The notes beneath the pieces were generated by a model. It saw only the letters and a program-made list of their open reading frames with translations. It ran no database searches and was not told the origin of the DNA. Below are positions 48,805 to 61,387 of a stretch of DNA of 64,000 nt, piece by piece (the stretch's first letter is position 1; each line of letters begins with the position of its first letter). Source of the DNA: Rubrivivax sp. A210 (GTDB taxonomy: Bacteria > Pseudomonadota > Gammaproteobacteria > Burkholderiales > Burkholderiaceae_C); contig NZ_CAJGBN010000011.1 of assembly GCF_904426505.1 (NCBI RefSeq), forward strand, positions 16,573 through 80,572. Direction: 5' to 3'. Both the position numbers and the translations under genes were made by a program.

Positions 48805-49523
48805 GGCTGGAACTCCCCGTGCAGGCTGTAGCGCTGGCCCGGGTGCACCAGGCGGGCGATGGTGATGGGCGCCTCGCGCGTGAAGGTGCGGCGCACGACG
48901 ATGAGGCAGGGCTCGGCCTCGGCAATGCCCAGCAGCGCCGCCTCTTGCGCGGTGGGCCGGCCGGCCTCGATGGCGTACTGCGCGCGCCACAGCGCCGTGG
49001 TGTCGAACAGCTGCTGCGTCGGCGTGGTGCGCGTGAAGTCGGCCGCCAGGTAGCCGGGCGCGCAGGCCGGGTTGACATAGCGGTCTTCGCATTGCAGCGG
49101 CAGGCCGTTGTCGTGGTGGACGATGAGGGTGTGGAAGACCTCGCTGCCGACGGCCACGCCCAGCTGGGCCGCCAGCGCCGCATCGGCCGGCTCGGCACGC
49201 TGCAGATGGACCAGGGCATGGTGGCGGTGGCCGCGCGAGGTGATCTCGTCGTGCAGATCGCGCAGCGTGAGGGTGCTGCTCACCTTGTGCAGCGGCGCCG
49301 CGAAGGTGCCCACGCCCTGGGTGCGCTGCACCAGGCCCTCGGTCTGCAGCTCGCGCAGCGCGCGGTTCACCGTCATGCGGCTGACGCCGAACTCGGCCAC
49401 CAGCTCGGCCTCTGAAGGCATCAGCGCGCCGGCCGGCCAGCGCCCTGCAGCCAACCCGGCCTTGAGGTGCTGCTTGACGCGGGCATAGGGGGCCGAGGGC
49501 GGCGGTGCGTCGGTGGCAAGCAT
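48801..49523 (-). CDS. hutC: Histidine-utilisation repressor HutC
   Basis: The 240-residue GntR/UTRA regulator has a winged helix ([40 protein letters not shown]) and a UTRA effector domain, where HutC binds urocanate. It precedes the leftward hut genes, and the matching palindrome is at 49545-49560. The -10 element at 49530-49535 is only 6 bp from the ATG, so the mRNA may be leaderless. Confidence 0.93.
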   Translation of the reverse strand: MLATDAPPPSAPYARVKQHLKAGLAAGRWPAGALMPSEAELVAEFGVSRMTVNRALRELQTEGLVQRTQGVGTFAAPLHKVSSTLTLRDLHDEITSRGHRHHALVHLQRAEPADAALAAQLGVAVGSEVFHTLIVHHDNGLPLQCEDRYVNPACAPGYLAADFTRTTPTQQLFDTTALWRAQYAIEAGRPTAQEAALLGIAEAEPCLIVVRRTFTREAPITIARLVHPGQRYSLHGEFQP

Positions 49524-49529
49524 GGCTGA

Positions 49530-49558
49530 ATCCTACTTGCATAGACTTGTCTAGTCAA
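49530..49558 (-). promoter_or_regulatory. Leftward hutC promoter
   Basis: On the minus strand TTGACT (49558-49553), a 17-nt spacer and TAGGAT (49535-49530) form a sigma-70 promoter. The -35 lies inside the HutC palindrome. Confidence 0.6.
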
Positions 49559-49565
49559 GTACATT
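49537..49565 (+). promoter_or_regulatory. Rightward hutU promoter
   Basis: TTGCAT (49537-49542), a 17-nt spacer and TACATT (49560-49565) form a sigma-70 promoter whose spacer contains the HutC palindrome. Confidence 0.6.
49545..49560. promoter_or_regulatory. HutC operator between divergent hut promoters
   Basis: ACTTGTCTAGTCAAGT is a 16-bp palindrome with a single mismatched pair, resembling known HutC sites of the CTTGTATA-TACAAG type. It overlaps both promoters, so one HutC dimer could silence both sides until urocanate accumulates. Confidence 0.7.
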
Positions 49566-49597
49566 GCGGCCACGCCAAGCCGCCCCTGGAGCCCGCC

Positions 49598-51292
49598 ATG
49601 ACCGATCTTTCCACCGTCCAGCATCTTGCCCAGCCCCGCCCGGTGCGTGCCCCCCGCGGCACCGACATCGCCTGCGCCAACTGGCTCATCGAGGCCGCTT
49701 ACCGCATGCTGCAGAACAACCTCGATCCCGAGGTGGCCGAGAACCCCGACGCCCTGGTGGTCTATGGCGGCATCGGCAAGGCGGCACGCAACTGGGACTG
49801 CTTCGAGGCCATCCTCACGAGCCTGCGCAAGCTGCAGCCCGACGAGACCCTGCTGGTGCAGAGCGGCAAGCCGGTGGGCGTGTTCCGCACCCATGCCGAC
49901 GCGCCGCGCGTGCTCATCGCCAATTCGAATCTGGTGCCCAAGTGGGCGACCTGGGAGCATTTCGACGAGCTCGACCGCAAGGGTCTGATGATGTACGGCC
50001 AAATGACGGCTGGCAGCTGGATCTACATCGGCAGCCAGGGCATCGTGCAAGGCACTTACGAGACCTTTGTGGAGGCCGGCAAGCAGCACTACGGCGGCGA
50101 TCTGGCCGGCCGCTGGATCCTCACGGCCGGCCTGGGCGGCATGGGCGGCGCCCAGCCGCTGGCCGCCACCTTTGCCGGCGCCTGCAGCCTGAACATCGAG
50201 TGCCAGCAAAGCCGCATCGATTTCCGTCTGCGCAGCCGTTACGTCGACGAGCAGGCAGCCGACCTGGACGACGCGCTGATCCGCATCGCGCGCTACACGG
50301 CCGAGGGCAAGGCGGTGAGCATTGCGCTGCTGGGCAATGCGGCCGAGATCCTGCCCGAGCTGGTGCGGCGCGGCGTGCGGCCCGATCTCGTCACCGACCA
50401 GACCAGCGCGCATGACCTCGTCAACGGCTACCTGCCGGCCGGCTGGAGCGTGGAGCAATGGCGTGCCGCCCAGGCCGATCCGGCCCGGCACGCGGCCCTG
50501 CGTGCCGCCGCGGCGCAAAGCTGTGCGGTGCACGTGCAGGCCATGCTCGCCTTCCAGAAGCAGGGCATTCCCACGGTCGACTACGGTAACAACATCCGCC
50601 AGGTGGCCAAGGACGCCGGCGTCGCGAACGCCTTCGACTTCCCCGGCTTCGTGCCGGCCTATGTGCGCCCGCTGTTCTGCCGCGGCCGCGGGCCCTTCCG
50701 TTGGGTGGCTCTCTCGGGCGACCCGGAAGACATCCGCAAGACCGACGCCAAGATGAAGGAGCTGTTCCCCGAGGACGCGGCGCTGCACCGCTGGCTGGAC
50801 ATGGCGGGCGAGCGCATCGCCTTCCAGGGCCTGCCGGCGCGCATCTGCTGGATAGGCCTGGGCGAGCGCCACCGCGCCGGCCTGGCCTTCAACGAGATGG
50901 TCAAGAGCGGCGAGCTGAAGGCGCCCATCGTGATCGGCCGCGACCACCTGGACAGCGGCAGCGTCGCTTCTCCGAACCGCGAGACGGAAAGCATGTTGGA
51001 CGGCAGCGACGCGGTGAGCGACTGGCCGCTGCTGAACGCCCTGCTCAACACCGCGGGCGGCGCCACCTGGGTCAGTCTGCACCACGGCGGCGGCGTCGGC
51101 ATGGGCTACAGCCAGCACAGCGGCGTGGTCATCGTCTGCGATGGCACGGATGAAGCGGCAAAGCGGGTCGAGCGTGTGCTCTGGAACGATCCCGCCACCG
51201 GCGTGATGCGCCATGCCGACGCCGGCTACGCCAGCGCCGTGGCCTGCGCCCGCGAGCAAGGCCTGAACCTGCCCATGATCGGAGGCCTGTGA
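49598..51292 (+). CDS. hutU: Urocanate hydratase HutU
   Basis: The 564-residue NAD-dependent enzyme converts urocanate to imidazolonepropionate. Motifs include [66 protein letters not shown], and [15 protein letters not shown]. The usual length is about 555-565. Its TGA overlaps the hutH ATG. Confidence 0.97.
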   Translation: MTDLSTVQHLAQPRPVRAPRGTDIACANWLIEAAYRMLQNNLDPEVAENPDALVVYGGIGKAARNWDCFEAILTSLRKLQPDETLLVQSGKPVGVFRTHADAPRVLIANSNLVPKWATWEHFDELDRKGLMMYGQMTAGSWIYIGSQGIVQGTYETFVEAGKQHYGGDLAGRWILTAGLGGMGGAQPLAATFAGACSLNIECQQSRIDFRLRSRYVDEQAADLDDALIRIARYTAEGKAVSIALLGNAAEILPELVRRGVRPDLVTDQTSAHDLVNGYLPAGWSVEQWRAAQADPARHAALRAAAAQSCAVHVQAMLAFQKQGIPTVDYGNNIRQVAKDAGVANAFDFPGFVPAYVRPLFCRGRGPFRWVALSGDPEDIRKTDAKMKELFPEDAALHRWLDMAGERIAFQGLPARICWIGLGERHRAGLAFNEMVKSGELKAPIVIGRDHLDSGSVASPNRETESMLDGSDAVSDWPLLNALLNTAGGATWVSLHHGGGVGMGYSQHSGVVIVCDGTDEAAKRVERVLWNDPATGVMRHADAGYASAVACAREQGLNLPMIGGL

Positions 51293-52830
51293 TGCTGCTG
51301 CGGCCCGGAAATCTCACGCTCGAGGAACTGCAGGCCATCCACGCCGGTGGCCAGCCCTTGGTGATGGACCCCGGCGCGCTGCCGGCCATCCTGGCCAGCG
51401 CCGCCATCGTGCGCCGCGCCGCCGAGGGCAGCGCCCCGGTCTATGGCGTCAACACCGGCTTCGGCAAGCTGGCCAGCACGCGCATCAGCGAGGCCGACCT
51501 GGCCACGCTGCAGCTCAACCTGATCCGCAGCCACAGCGTCGGCGTCGGCGAAGCGCTGCCCGCGCCGGTGCTGCGCCTGATGCTGGCGATGAAGGCCGCC
51601 AGCCTGGCGCGCGGCTTCTCCGGCGTGCGGCCGGTCGTCATCGACAGCCTGCTCGCGGTGCACAACGCCGGCCTCGTGCCCTATGTGCCCAGCCAGGGCA
51701 GCGTCGGCGCCTCGGGCGACCTGGCACCGCTGTCGCACATGACGCTGGCGCTGATGGGCGAGGGCGAGTTCATGGTGGACGGTGTGCGCCGCCCGGCCGC
51801 CCAGGTGCTGCGCGAGCGCGGCATCGCGCCGCTGGTGCTGCAGGCCAAGGAAGGGCTGGCGCTGATCAACGGCACCCAGACCAGCGCGGCGCTGGCGCTG
51901 CACGGCCTCTTTGCCTTCGAGCCGGTGCTGGAATCGGCCCTGGTCATCGGCGCGCTCACGGTGGACGCGGCGCGCGGCAGCGACGGCCCCTTCGACCCGC
52001 GCATCCACACGCTGCGCGGCCAGCCTGGGCAGATCGACGTGGCGCAGTACTACCGCCAGCTGCTCGCCGGCAGCGCCATCCGGCAGTCCCACCAGGAGGG
52101 CGACGACCGCGTGCAGGATCCCTATTGCCTGCGCTGCCAGCCGCAGGTGGTGGGCGCCTGCCTCGACCAGCTGCGCCATGCCGCCCTGGTGCTGCTGCGC
52201 GAGGCGAATGCCGTCACCGACAACCCGCTGGTCTTTCCGGACGACGGCAGCATGATCAGCGGCGGCAACTTCCACGCCGAGCCGGTGGCGCTGGCGGCCG
52301 ACGCCATGGCCTGCGCCATCGCCGAGGTGGGCGCCATCGCCGAGCGCCGCATCGCCATGCTCATCGACAGCAGCGTCTCGCGCCTGCCGCCCTTCCTGAC
52401 GCCCAACGCCGGGCTCAACAGTGGCTTCATGATCGCCCACGTCACCGCGGCCAGCCTGGCCAGCGAGAACAAGAGCCTGGCCCACCCGGCCAGCGTCGAC
52501 AGCCTGCCCACCAGCGCCAACCAGGAAGACCATGTGAGCATGGCCACCTTCGCGGCGCGGCGCCTGCAGCCGATGATCGCCAACGTGGCCCATATCCTGG
52601 GCATCGAGCTGCTGGCCAGTGCGCAGGGCATCGAGTTCCTGCGCCCGCTGGCCAGTTCGCCGCCGCTGGAAGCCGCCCACGCCCTGCTGCGCCAGCGCTG
52701 CGGCGCGATGATGGTCGACCGCTACCTCGCGCCCGACATCGAGGCCGCCTCTGCGCTGGTGCGCGATGGTTCGCTGTCGACCCTGCTGCACACGCTGGAG
52801 GGCCTGCCCACGCTGTGGGTGGCGGCCTGA
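51292..52830 (+). CDS. hutH: Histidine ammonia-lyase HutH
   Basis: The 512-residue protein deaminates histidine to urocanate. The MIO-forming Ala-Ser-Gly is at 140-142 in [30 protein letters not shown] and the late [19 protein letters not shown] complete the family pattern. The ATG at 51292 overlaps the hutU stop. It ends 12 bp from the convergent methyltransferase gene. Confidence 0.97.
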   Translation: MLLRPGNLTLEELQAIHAGGQPLVMDPGALPAILASAAIVRRAAEGSAPVYGVNTGFGKLASTRISEADLATLQLNLIRSHSVGVGEALPAPVLRLMLAMKAASLARGFSGVRPVVIDSLLAVHNAGLVPYVPSQGSVGASGDLAPLSHMTLALMGEGEFMVDGVRRPAAQVLRERGIAPLVLQAKEGLALINGTQTSAALALHGLFAFEPVLESALVIGALTVDAARGSDGPFDPRIHTLRGQPGQIDVAQYYRQLLAGSAIRQSHQEGDDRVQDPYCLRCQPQVVGACLDQLRHAALVLLREANAVTDNPLVFPDDGSMISGGNFHAEPVALAADAMACAIAEVGAIAERRIAMLIDSSVSRLPPFLTPNAGLNSGFMIAHVTAASLASENKSLAHPASVDSLPTSANQEDHVSMATFAARRLQPMIANVAHILGIELLASAQGIEFLRPLASSPPLEAAHALLRQRCGAMMVDRYLAPDIEAASALVRDGSLSTLLHTLEGLPTLWVAA

Positions 52831-52842
52831 TGGGCTTGAAGT

Positions 52843-53538
52843 TCAGCCGCGCTTGAAGACCAGCAGCCGGCCGCGGTAGGCCGGCGCCTCGCCGTGGGCG
52901 CCGTGGTCCAGGCGCTGCTCCTGCAGCGCATAGCCCTGCTGCGCCAGGGCGCGCGCAAAGCGCGGCCGGTTGCCGCGCTCGGGGTCGACGATCCAGATCT
53001 CGGCCTCGTCGGCGGCATGGCGGCCCACGAAGCCGGCCAGCGCCGCGCTGGCGTCGCGGTCATAGAGCACGTCGCTGCCGATGATGAGGTCGAAGCGGCC
53101 CAGCGCGGTGGGCCGCCAGGCCGGCTGCGCCAGATCGGCGGGCGGGGCGATGGCCCATTCGCCGTGGCGGTATTTCATCGCCGGCAATGCGTTGAGCCGC
53201 AGGTTGGCGGCCAGGAAGCCGGCGGCCAACGGGTGGTTGTCGCTGGCCGTGACGTCGGCGCCGCGGCGGTGGCCCACCAGGCTGGACAGGGCCAGGCCGC
53301 AGCCGATCTCCAGGATGCGTTCTCCGGGCTTGAGCAGGCGCGCGGCCATGCGTGCGGCCAGCAGCGCGCCCGAGGGCCACAGCAGCCCGAACAGCGGCCA
53401 GGTGGCCGACGAGATGCCCAGCCGCGCGGCCTCGCCCAGCGGGTCGGCGAACTGCTGGCGGTCCAGCAGCGAACGGATCATCAGGTGGTCGGCGCCGGCA
53501 ATCGCGATGCGCTCCAGCTTGGTCAGGTAGCCGGGCAT
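52843..53538 (-). CDS. Class I SAM-dependent methyltransferase (METTL21-like)
   Basis: The 231-residue protein has the SAM motif ILEIGCGLALSSLVGHRRGADVTASDNHPLAAGFLAANLRLN and the catalytic-type DLIIGSDVLYD segment, as in lysine methyltransferases of the METTL21/eEF-KMT group. The substrate is unknown, probably a protein. It is convergent with hutH. The 210-bp gap to the next rightward gene holds a small leader ORF. Confidence 0.85.
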   Translation of the reverse strand: MPGYLTKLERIAIAGADHLMIRSLLDRQQFADPLGEAARLGISSATWPLFGLLWPSGALLAARMAARLLKPGERILEIGCGLALSSLVGHRRGADVTASDNHPLAAGFLAANLRLNALPAMKYRHGEWAIAPPADLAQPAWRPTALGRFDLIIGSDVLYDRDASAALAGFVGRHAADEAEIWIVDPERGNRPRFARALAQQGYALQEQRLDHGAHGEAPAYRGRLLVFKRG

Positions 53539-53701
53539 CGGGAGGGGCGGGCCGGGTGGCGCGCGCTGTCGGGGGACTCGGAGCCGCAGTATGCGCCTCG
53601 GCCCTTCCACCCTGTCGCCGGGGTCGGCCGGGCCTTGACCGCCCGCGGCAACTGCGGCCGAATCGCCGCCTGCACACCCGCACCCGACAGGAGACCCGCC
53701 C

Positions 53702-53748
53702 ATGGCCCGCGTCAGCAACCCACCGTGCCACTGCAAGGGCCAGGCCTG

Positions 53749-53749
<1 letters not shown>
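53702..53749 (+). CDS. 15-codon leader ORF upstream of the osmoprotectant transporter
   Basis: An AGGAG ribosome-binding site (53689-53693) precedes ATG at 53702. The ORF encodes a short peptide containing PPCHCKGQA and ends TGA at 53747-53749, overlapping the ATG of the transporter (TGATG). This geometry suggests translational coupling. The peptide has no known match. Confidence 0.4.
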
Positions 53750-56627
<2,878 letters not shown>

Positions 56628-56638
56628 TCAGTGAAAGG

Positions 56639-56672
56639 GCCGCCGCGTCCCGAACCCCGGGCGCGCGGCGGC
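56639..56672. terminator. Bidirectional terminator candidate between argG and a PEP-CTERM gene
   Basis: GCCGCCGCG and CGCGGCGGC (9-bp arms, 16-nt loop) lie between the two convergent stops. On the minus strand the stem is followed by CCTTTC. There is no strong T-run on either side. Confidence 0.5.
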
Positions 56673-56680
56673 GGGCACGT

Positions 56681-57526
56681 TCAGCGCGCCGTCTGGCGGC
56701 GGCGCAGGGTGCCCATGCCGGCCAGGCCACCGGCCAGCAGCAGCCAGGCACTGCTGGGCTCGGGCACCGACGGCGTGACGGCGCTGCCGGTGAGACCCTG
56801 GAAGTCGAAGGCCAGCGCCGAGTCGTAGAGATTGTCCTGGATGTTGGTGACACCCACTTCGACGCGGAACCTGCCGCCGGCCGTGAAGCTGTAGCGCGAC
56901 TGCAGCCAGCCCGTGTTGCCGCAGGAGCCCACGTCAGCGAAGCACAGGCCGCTGGAATCGCCCAGCAGCGACGAGATCGGCGTCGTCGTCCGGTTGAAAT
57001 CGAAAGCCCCGAAGTTGACGATGGTGGCATCGGGATTGAAGGCGGGCGTGATGTCGCCCGGAATCATCCGGCCGGTATTGCGGTTGCCGCTGCGCACCGT
57101 GAAGAGCCAGGCCACGGTGGAAGAGTTGGACTCGTTGATGATGCGCGCCCAGCCATAGTCGGCGAACTCGCTGCCGTCGGTGGTGATGTAGTTGAAGGCC
57201 ATCGAGAGCGTGTCGCCGGCATTGGCCGCGAAGGCGGTGGAGCGCAGGCGCGAGCCGTTGGTCTCGCCCGACTGCACGGCCGGGGTCAGCGCGCCGCCAT
57301 TGGCCGTCGAATCGGCCGTGGTGACATAGCCGAAGCTGCCATTGGCGAACAGCGTCGAGTCACCGATGTCGCCGGCGGGGCCGCTGGTGCCGGTGCTGCC
57401 TGCCGTTTCCCAGCTGCTGACGTTCGAGGGCAGCGGCGTCGCCGCGGCCCAGGAGGCCTGGGCCGTGCCCAATGCCACGATGGCGGCGGCCATTGCAAGG
57501 GGGCTGGGGCGGTTGTTCTTGTTCAT
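56681..57526 (-). CDS. PEP-CTERM sorted exported protein, NF038132-like
   Basis: The 281-residue protein has a signal peptide (about 1-27). The central domain is typical of this family: SFGYVTTADSTANGGALTPAVQSGETNGSRLRS, NYITTDGSEFADYGWARI and AWLFTVRSGNRNTGRMIPG. The C-terminal sorting tail is VPEPSSAWLLLAGGLAGMGTLRRRQ. It is a clear paralogue of the protein at 58017-58886. It has its own GG-N10-GC promoter and the palindrome described below. Confidence 0.88.
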   Translation of the reverse strand: MNKNNRPSPLAMAAAIVALGTAQASWAAATPLPSNVSSWETAGSTGTSGPAGDIGDSTLFANGSFGYVTTADSTANGGALTPAVQSGETNGSRLRSTAFAANAGDTLSMAFNYITTDGSEFADYGWARIINESNSSTVAWLFTVRSGNRNTGRMIPGDITPAFNPDATIVNFGAFDFNRTTTPISSLLGDSSGLCFADVGSCGNTGWLQSRYSFTAGGRFRVEVGVTNIQDNLYDSALAFDFQGLTGSAVTPSVPEPSSAWLLLAGGLAGMGTLRRRQTAR

Positions 57527-57592
57527 GGGTCTTTCCTTGCGTAGAAGAGTTGTCCGGACGGCCGCTACTGGGCCTCTGAGTACGGGTAGTGC

Positions 57593-57606
57593 GCAAGAAA
57601 TGAGCC
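57593..57606 (-). promoter_or_regulatory. Sigma-54-type promoter of the PEP-CTERM gene at 56681
   Basis: On the minus strand the site reads GGCTCATTTCTTGC, giving GG-N10-GC with a good TTGC -12. It is 66 nt upstream of the ATG. The -24 side (AAGGCTC) is weak, so the call relies on the shared palindrome nearby. Confidence 0.55.
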
Positions 57607-57623
57607 TTGCGGCCGGCCTTTGA

Positions 57624-57640
57624 CCCCCTGTTTGCGGGGG
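57624..57640. promoter_or_regulatory. CCCCC-TGTTTGC-GGGGG palindrome, copy 1
   Basis: CCCCCTGTTTGCGGGGG lies 17 nt upstream of the sigma-54-type promoter. The same motif recurs before the repeat-protein gene (61388-61403) with similar spacing. A downstream part TGCAAGTGCCTGAT is also partly shared (TACAAGTAATTGAT). Confidence 0.7.
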
Positions 57641-57979
57641 CGGCCTGCAAGTGCCTGATCACTGCGCAATATTTCGCTTGCTTCGCTGGCGTCACGGCCT
57701 GAAGAGAGCCTGGCGGACGCTGTTGGCGTCTTGGTGCCTGGGGCATTTCGCCCAGTTCTGCCGGTTGGGGGCGGGTGATCTGCCTGAGCTTGTATCCAGT
57801 TGTCAACGGGGTTCGCGCCCGATAGGGCCGGCAATGGCGGGCTGCAGGCCTGCCAAGGCCAGGCCCTCCTGGTGACGCATCAGCGTTGCTGCAGGCTTTG
57901 CAGATGTCCTGGCTGGGGAGGGGGGAGAGGCTTTGCCTGAGGCCGCAGGGGCCCGGAGCGGATGGCAGCCGGGGAGGCC

Positions 57980-58008
57980 GCCGCGCGGGGCCATTGCGGC
58001 CCCGCGGC
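57980..58008 (-). terminator. Hairpin after the PEP-CTERM gene at 58017
   Basis: On the minus strand GCCGCGGGGCC and GGCCCCG-CG-CGGC pair with a 2-nt bulge over the loop GCAAT. It is about 8 nt after the stop. It lacks a T-run, so it is a weak terminator or an mRNA-stabilising stem. Confidence 0.45.
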
Positions 58009-58016
58009 TGGAAGTA

Positions 58017-58886
58017 TCAGTCTTCGGCGCGCCGACGGCGGCGCAGCGCCACGCCGATGCTGGCCAGGGCGCCGAACAGCATCATCGTGTTGGTGCCGGG
58101 CTCCGGCACCGGCGAAGCGGCCAGCGGCGGCGTGCCGGTGAGGCCGGCGAAGTCGAAGACCATGGCCGAGCCGAACTGCTGGTCGATGGCGTTGATCACG
58201 CCCACCTCGAGCCGGTAGCTGCCGGCGGCGGCAAAGCTGTGGGTGGTGCGGAGCCAGCCGGTGAAGCCGCAGGAATTGACGGTGTCGTAGCACTGGCCGG
58301 AGGCATTGCCCAGGCCCGAGAAGAGGGGCGCGTTCGCGGCGGTGCGCTCGACGAAGTTGAAGGTGTCGAAGTTGGTGATGGTGTCGCGCGGATCGTATTC
58401 GTCGGTCACGCCGCCGGGAATCATGCTGCCGGTGTTGCGGTTGCCGCTGCGCACGGTGACGAGCCAGCCGACGGTGCTGAAGTTGGTGGCATTGACGATG
58501 CGCGCCCAGCCGTAGTCGGAGAACTCGCTGCCATCGGTGGTGATGTAGTTGAAGGCGGCGGTAAAGGTGTCGCCGGCGTTGGCCGTGAAGGCGGCCGAGC
58601 GGATGCGCGAGCCGTTTTGCTCATTGAACTGCAGCGACGGCGTGAGGGCGGCGCCGATGGCGCTGGAGCCGTCGGTGGTGACATAGCCCAGCCGGCCGTT
58701 GGCGTAGGCGCCGGCCAGCTCGGTCACGCTGCCATTGGCCGGCGTGGCGCCGGACACACCGACGGTGGTCCAGCCGGCCAGGCTGGCCGGCGGCAGCACT
58801 GCAACGGCCTGGGCCAGCGTCGGCGCCGCGAGCGTCAGCGCAGCAAGGGCTGCGCCGACGAGGTTCCGGTGGGCGTATGTCTTCAT
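58017..58886 (-). CDS. PEP-CTERM sorted exported protein, NF038132-like (paralogue)
   Basis: The 289-residue protein is paralogous to the one at 56681: GRLGYVTTDGSSAIGAALTPSLQFNEQNGSRIRSAAF, FNYITTDGSEFSDYGWARIVNA, VRSGNRNTGSMIPGG, and the sorting tail VPEPGTNTMMLFGALASIGVALRRRRR. The ATG at 58886 is chosen because AGGGGA is 7 nt upstream; the ATG at 58892 is too close to it. It sits 80 bp downstream of the repeat-protein gene and may be co-transcribed. Confidence 0.88.
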   Translation of the reverse strand: MKTYAHRNLVGAALAALTLAAPTLAQAVAVLPPASLAGWTTVGVSGATPANGSVTELAGAYANGRLGYVTTDGSSAIGAALTPSLQFNEQNGSRIRSAAFTANAGDTFTAAFNYITTDGSEFSDYGWARIVNATNFSTVGWLVTVRSGNRNTGSMIPGGVTDEYDPRDTITNFDTFNFVERTAANAPLFSGLGNASGQCYDTVNSCGFTGWLRTTHSFAAAGSYRLEVGVINAIDQQFGSAMVFDFAGLTGTPPLAASPVPEPGTNTMMLFGALASIGVALRRRRRAED

Positions 58887-58921
58887 GTTCATTCCCCTGT
58901 TCGAGTTCGGTGATGGGTGGG

Positions 58922-61207
58922 TGCCCTGGCGGCCGGCCACCGCGAAGGTGGCCGGCCGGGAGGGGCTTAGCGCAGGGTGACCGCGATGTTGGTGCGGTTG
59001 GTGTGGGTCGAGGTGCGCAGGCTGGCGCGGGTGGCGCAGGTGGGGCCGACGGCGTCGACGGTGAAGGCGCCGGTGGCGTCAGCGGTGACGGTGGCGATGG
59101 TGTTGGCAGCCGTCGGGGCGGCCGGGACGGTGCCGGTGCTGTAGACGGTCACGGTGGTGTTGGGGACCATGCCGGTGCCGTCCATGCGCCAGCGGCGGCT
59201 GGCACGGGTGCACTGGGTACCGGCAGCCACGGCCACCGGCTCGGAGGTGATGACGGGGGTGCGGACGTGGGTGACGGCGCTGAGGAGGCCGTTGGTGTTG
59301 GCCACCGTGTAGTCGAAGCCGGCGTTGGCGTTGGCCGCGGTGCCGCCGACGAACTTGACGGTGCCACCGGCTTGCACGGTAGCGGTGCCACCGACCACGG
59401 AGCCCGGGACGATGGTGACGCTGGCGGTGTTGAGGGTGCCGCCGTTGCCGATGTCGTTGGCCAGGACGTTGATGGTCTGGCCGCCCACGTCGGCGGTGCC
59501 GATCAGGGTGGTGACGGGGCCGTCAGCGGCGGCCAGCGGGGTGGCGCCGGCCAGGGGCACGTCGACGTTGACGTTGACGGTGGCGACGTTGGAGGAGCCG
59601 ACGACGCCGGTGGCGTTGACCGTGTACTTGAAGGAAGCCGCGCCGACACGACCGTTGGGCGTGAAGGTGAAGGTGCCGTCCAGGTTCTTGACCAGGGTGC
59701 CCATGTTGGCCGGGGTCAGGCCCGGGGCCATCAGGGCGACGGTGGCGGGATCGATCGGAGCCAGGGCATTGGCCAGGTCATTGGCCAGCACCGTGATGGG
59801 CTGCGGGCCGACGGCTTCACCGGCGATGGTGACCAGGTCGTCGAAGGCGTAAGGCACGCCCGGGGCGTAGGCGTCGTTGGCCGAGGGGGCCAGCTCGACG
59901 CGGCCCAGGCCGCCGGTGGAGGACTGCACGACGATCAGGCTGGGAGGAATCGTGACGCCGCTGGCCACCAGGGTGACCGAGGCGGGGTCGCCGGCGACGG
60001 TGCCGGTGGTGGCGGTGACGGTGGCGTAGCCGTCCAGGATCAGGGCCGGGGGCAGCTCGGCGCCGAAGCCCTTGTCGCTGGAGGTGGCCACGACGGTGAG
60101 GGTCTGGGCCACGGCGTCATACGAGGTGGACAGCACGGTGACGACGTCGTGGGCGGTGGCCAGCGCGCTGCTGGGCGGGGTGTCGGCGCTGTTGATCACG
60201 ATGACCTGGCCGGGCAGGGCGCCGGTGGGGTCGGTGAAGCCGTGGGTGTAGAAGCGGTCGAGCACGTCGGGGCCGACCATGCGCACCGGGGGCGTGGTGG
60301 AGGAGGCGGCGCTGAGCAGCGGCACGGGCTGGCTGGCCAGGGCGCGGCCGGCGGTGGCCGAGACATCGACGTGGGTGCCGGCGGCGTTGCGGCTGTAGGT
60401 GACGCCGTCGACCTTCAGCGGGCTGCCGATGGGGCTGGTGATCGCGTCATGCACGCGGCCGGTGAGGCTGAAGATGGCGGTTTCGGCGCAGCTGCCGGTG
60501 CTCAGCGGGTCGGCGGGATCGGCGGGACCGAAGCCACCCAGGACGATGACGGAGCCGTCGGCGCGCTTGCCGCAGATGCGGAAGAAGTTGGTGTTGAAGG
60601 GGCTGCCGGTGACATTGACGGGGTCGACGTCGGCCAGGAACTGCGCGCCGTTGATGGTGACGGGGGGCAGGGCGGCGCCGGTGACGGGGTCGGCGGCGAC
60701 CAGGAAGGGGCCCAGACGGCTCTTGAGGGCGCCGTTGAACACGCCGGTGGTGATGCCGATGTCTTCGGAGAAGTTCAGGTCGCGGTTGCCGGGGCCGACA
60801 GCGGTGACTTCGATGACGTTGGTGCCGTAGGGGTGGGTGACCGTGTAGGTGCCGACTTCGGGCACGCCGGCGGTGGCACGGATACGGGTGAAGGTGACCT
60901 GGTCATTGACCGCGGCCACGCCGCCGTTGAAGGTGGCTTCCAGGCCGAGGACGAGGGTGGCCTTCTTGCCGCCGGGCATGTCCATCGGCGGGGTGGTGGC
61001 GCGGAAGTAGAACGACTCGCCGGGGAAGGTGGCGGGGAAGTTGTACGGGGGCGCGGTCTCCATCAGGCAGACCAGGCCTTGCAGGCCGCCCGGGTCAGCG
61101 GCGTTGGGCAGGCACAGGTCGAGCACCAGGCCGGTGGCATCCTGGTACCACAGCGGGAAGCCGTGGCCGGCGGGCGAGGGCAGGTTGGTCGGGCCGACGC
61201 GGGCCAG
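58922..61207 (-). repeat. Tandem direct repeat unit, copy 1 (matches 61715-64000)
   Basis: The two segments are offset by exactly 2,793 bp and look identical except for one base in the hairpin (A at 58939, C at 61732). Copy 2 continues beyond the window edge, so the full unit is at least 2,286 bp. Confidence 0.9.
58931..58957 (-). terminator. Hairpin behind repeat-protein copy 1
   Basis: GGCCGGCCACC and GGTGGCCGGCC form an 11-bp perfect stem around GCGAA. It is only 9 bp after the stop. There is no T-run. A near-identical hairpin (one base changed, 61724-61750) follows copy 2, so this stem belongs to the duplicated unit. Confidence 0.5.
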
Positions 61208-61285
61208 ATCGGCGTGGGCGGCCAGGCTGGCCACGGCCAGCGCGCTGGCGCACAGGGCGCCCTTGAAGAAACGGGTGGTACGCAT
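58967..61285 (-). CDS. Exported repeat protein with cadherin/Ig-like domains, copy 1
   Basis: The 772-residue protein has a signal peptide (MRTTRFFKGALCASALAVASLAAHA, about 1-25). A unique N-terminal region of about 440 residues contains cysteines (DLCLPNAADPGG, GLVCLMET, RICGK). Two cadherin/VCBS-like repeats occupy about 468-575 (ITVLANDLANAL) and 586-675 (INVLANDIGNGG), and a C-terminal Ig-like domain lies at about 680-772. There is no PEP-CTERM tail; it ends NIAVTLR. It is probably a secreted adhesive or scaffold protein. The next rightward copy is nearly identical. Confidence 0.9.
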   Translation of the reverse strand: MRTTRFFKGALCASALAVASLAAHADLARVGPTNLPSPAGHGFPLWYQDATGLVLDLCLPNAADPGGLQGLVCLMETAPPYNFPATFPGESFYFRATTPPMDMPGGKKATLVLGLEATFNGGVAAVNDQVTFTRIRATAGVPEVGTYTVTHPYGTNVIEVTAVGPGNRDLNFSEDIGITTGVFNGALKSRLGPFLVAADPVTGAALPPVTINGAQFLADVDPVNVTGSPFNTNFFRICGKRADGSVIVLGGFGPADPADPLSTGSCAETAIFSLTGRVHDAITSPIGSPLKVDGVTYSRNAAGTHVDVSATAGRALASQPVPLLSAASSTTPPVRMVGPDVLDRFYTHGFTDPTGALPGQVIVINSADTPPSSALATAHDVVTVLSTSYDAVAQTLTVVATSSDKGFGAELPPALILDGYATVTATTGTVAGDPASVTLVASGVTIPPSLIVVQSSTGGLGRVELAPSANDAYAPGVPYAFDDLVTIAGEAVGPQPITVLANDLANALAPIDPATVALMAPGLTPANMGTLVKNLDGTFTFTPNGRVGAASFKYTVNATGVVGSSNVATVNVNVDVPLAGATPLAAADGPVTTLIGTADVGGQTINVLANDIGNGGTLNTASVTIVPGSVVGGTATVQAGGTVKFVGGTAANANAGFDYTVANTNGLLSAVTHVRTPVITSEPVAVAAGTQCTRASRRWRMDGTGMVPNTTVTVYSTGTVPAAPTAANTIATVTADATGAFTVDAVGPTCATRASLRTSTHTNRTNIAVTLR

Positions 61286-61354
61286 GGTGAGTTTCCCTGA
61301 ATGTGGAAGTGGTGTTGGGTGACGCGCTTTCGGCGCGCGCTCGCTTTCTTGTTC

Positions 61355-61369
61355 GCAAGCACCGTGCCG
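61355..61369 (-). promoter_or_regulatory. Sigma-54 promoter of repeat-protein copy 1
   Basis: On the minus strand CGGCACGGTGCTTGC fits TGGCACG-N4-TTGC in all but the first base, with GG-N10-GC. It is 69 nt upstream of the ATG at 61285. Confidence 0.75.
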
Positions 61370-61387
61370 CTTCCTTGGGGGTGGTCG

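Larger units (their letters stand above)
57527..58016. other. Intergenic region with sigma-54-type promoter and palindrome
   Basis: This 490-base gap carries the promoter at 57593-57606, the palindrome at 57624-57640 and a hairpin (57980-58008) behind the upstream gene. Between them I see no supported gene; small open frames lack start signals and codon bias. Confidence 0.7.

Noticed and set aside
58877..61300. Long open frame (about 800 codons) on the plus strand opposite the repeat protein
   Set aside because: The translation is glycine/valine/aspartate low complexity and mirrors codon bias of the minus-strand gene, which has a signal peptide, domains and a promoter.
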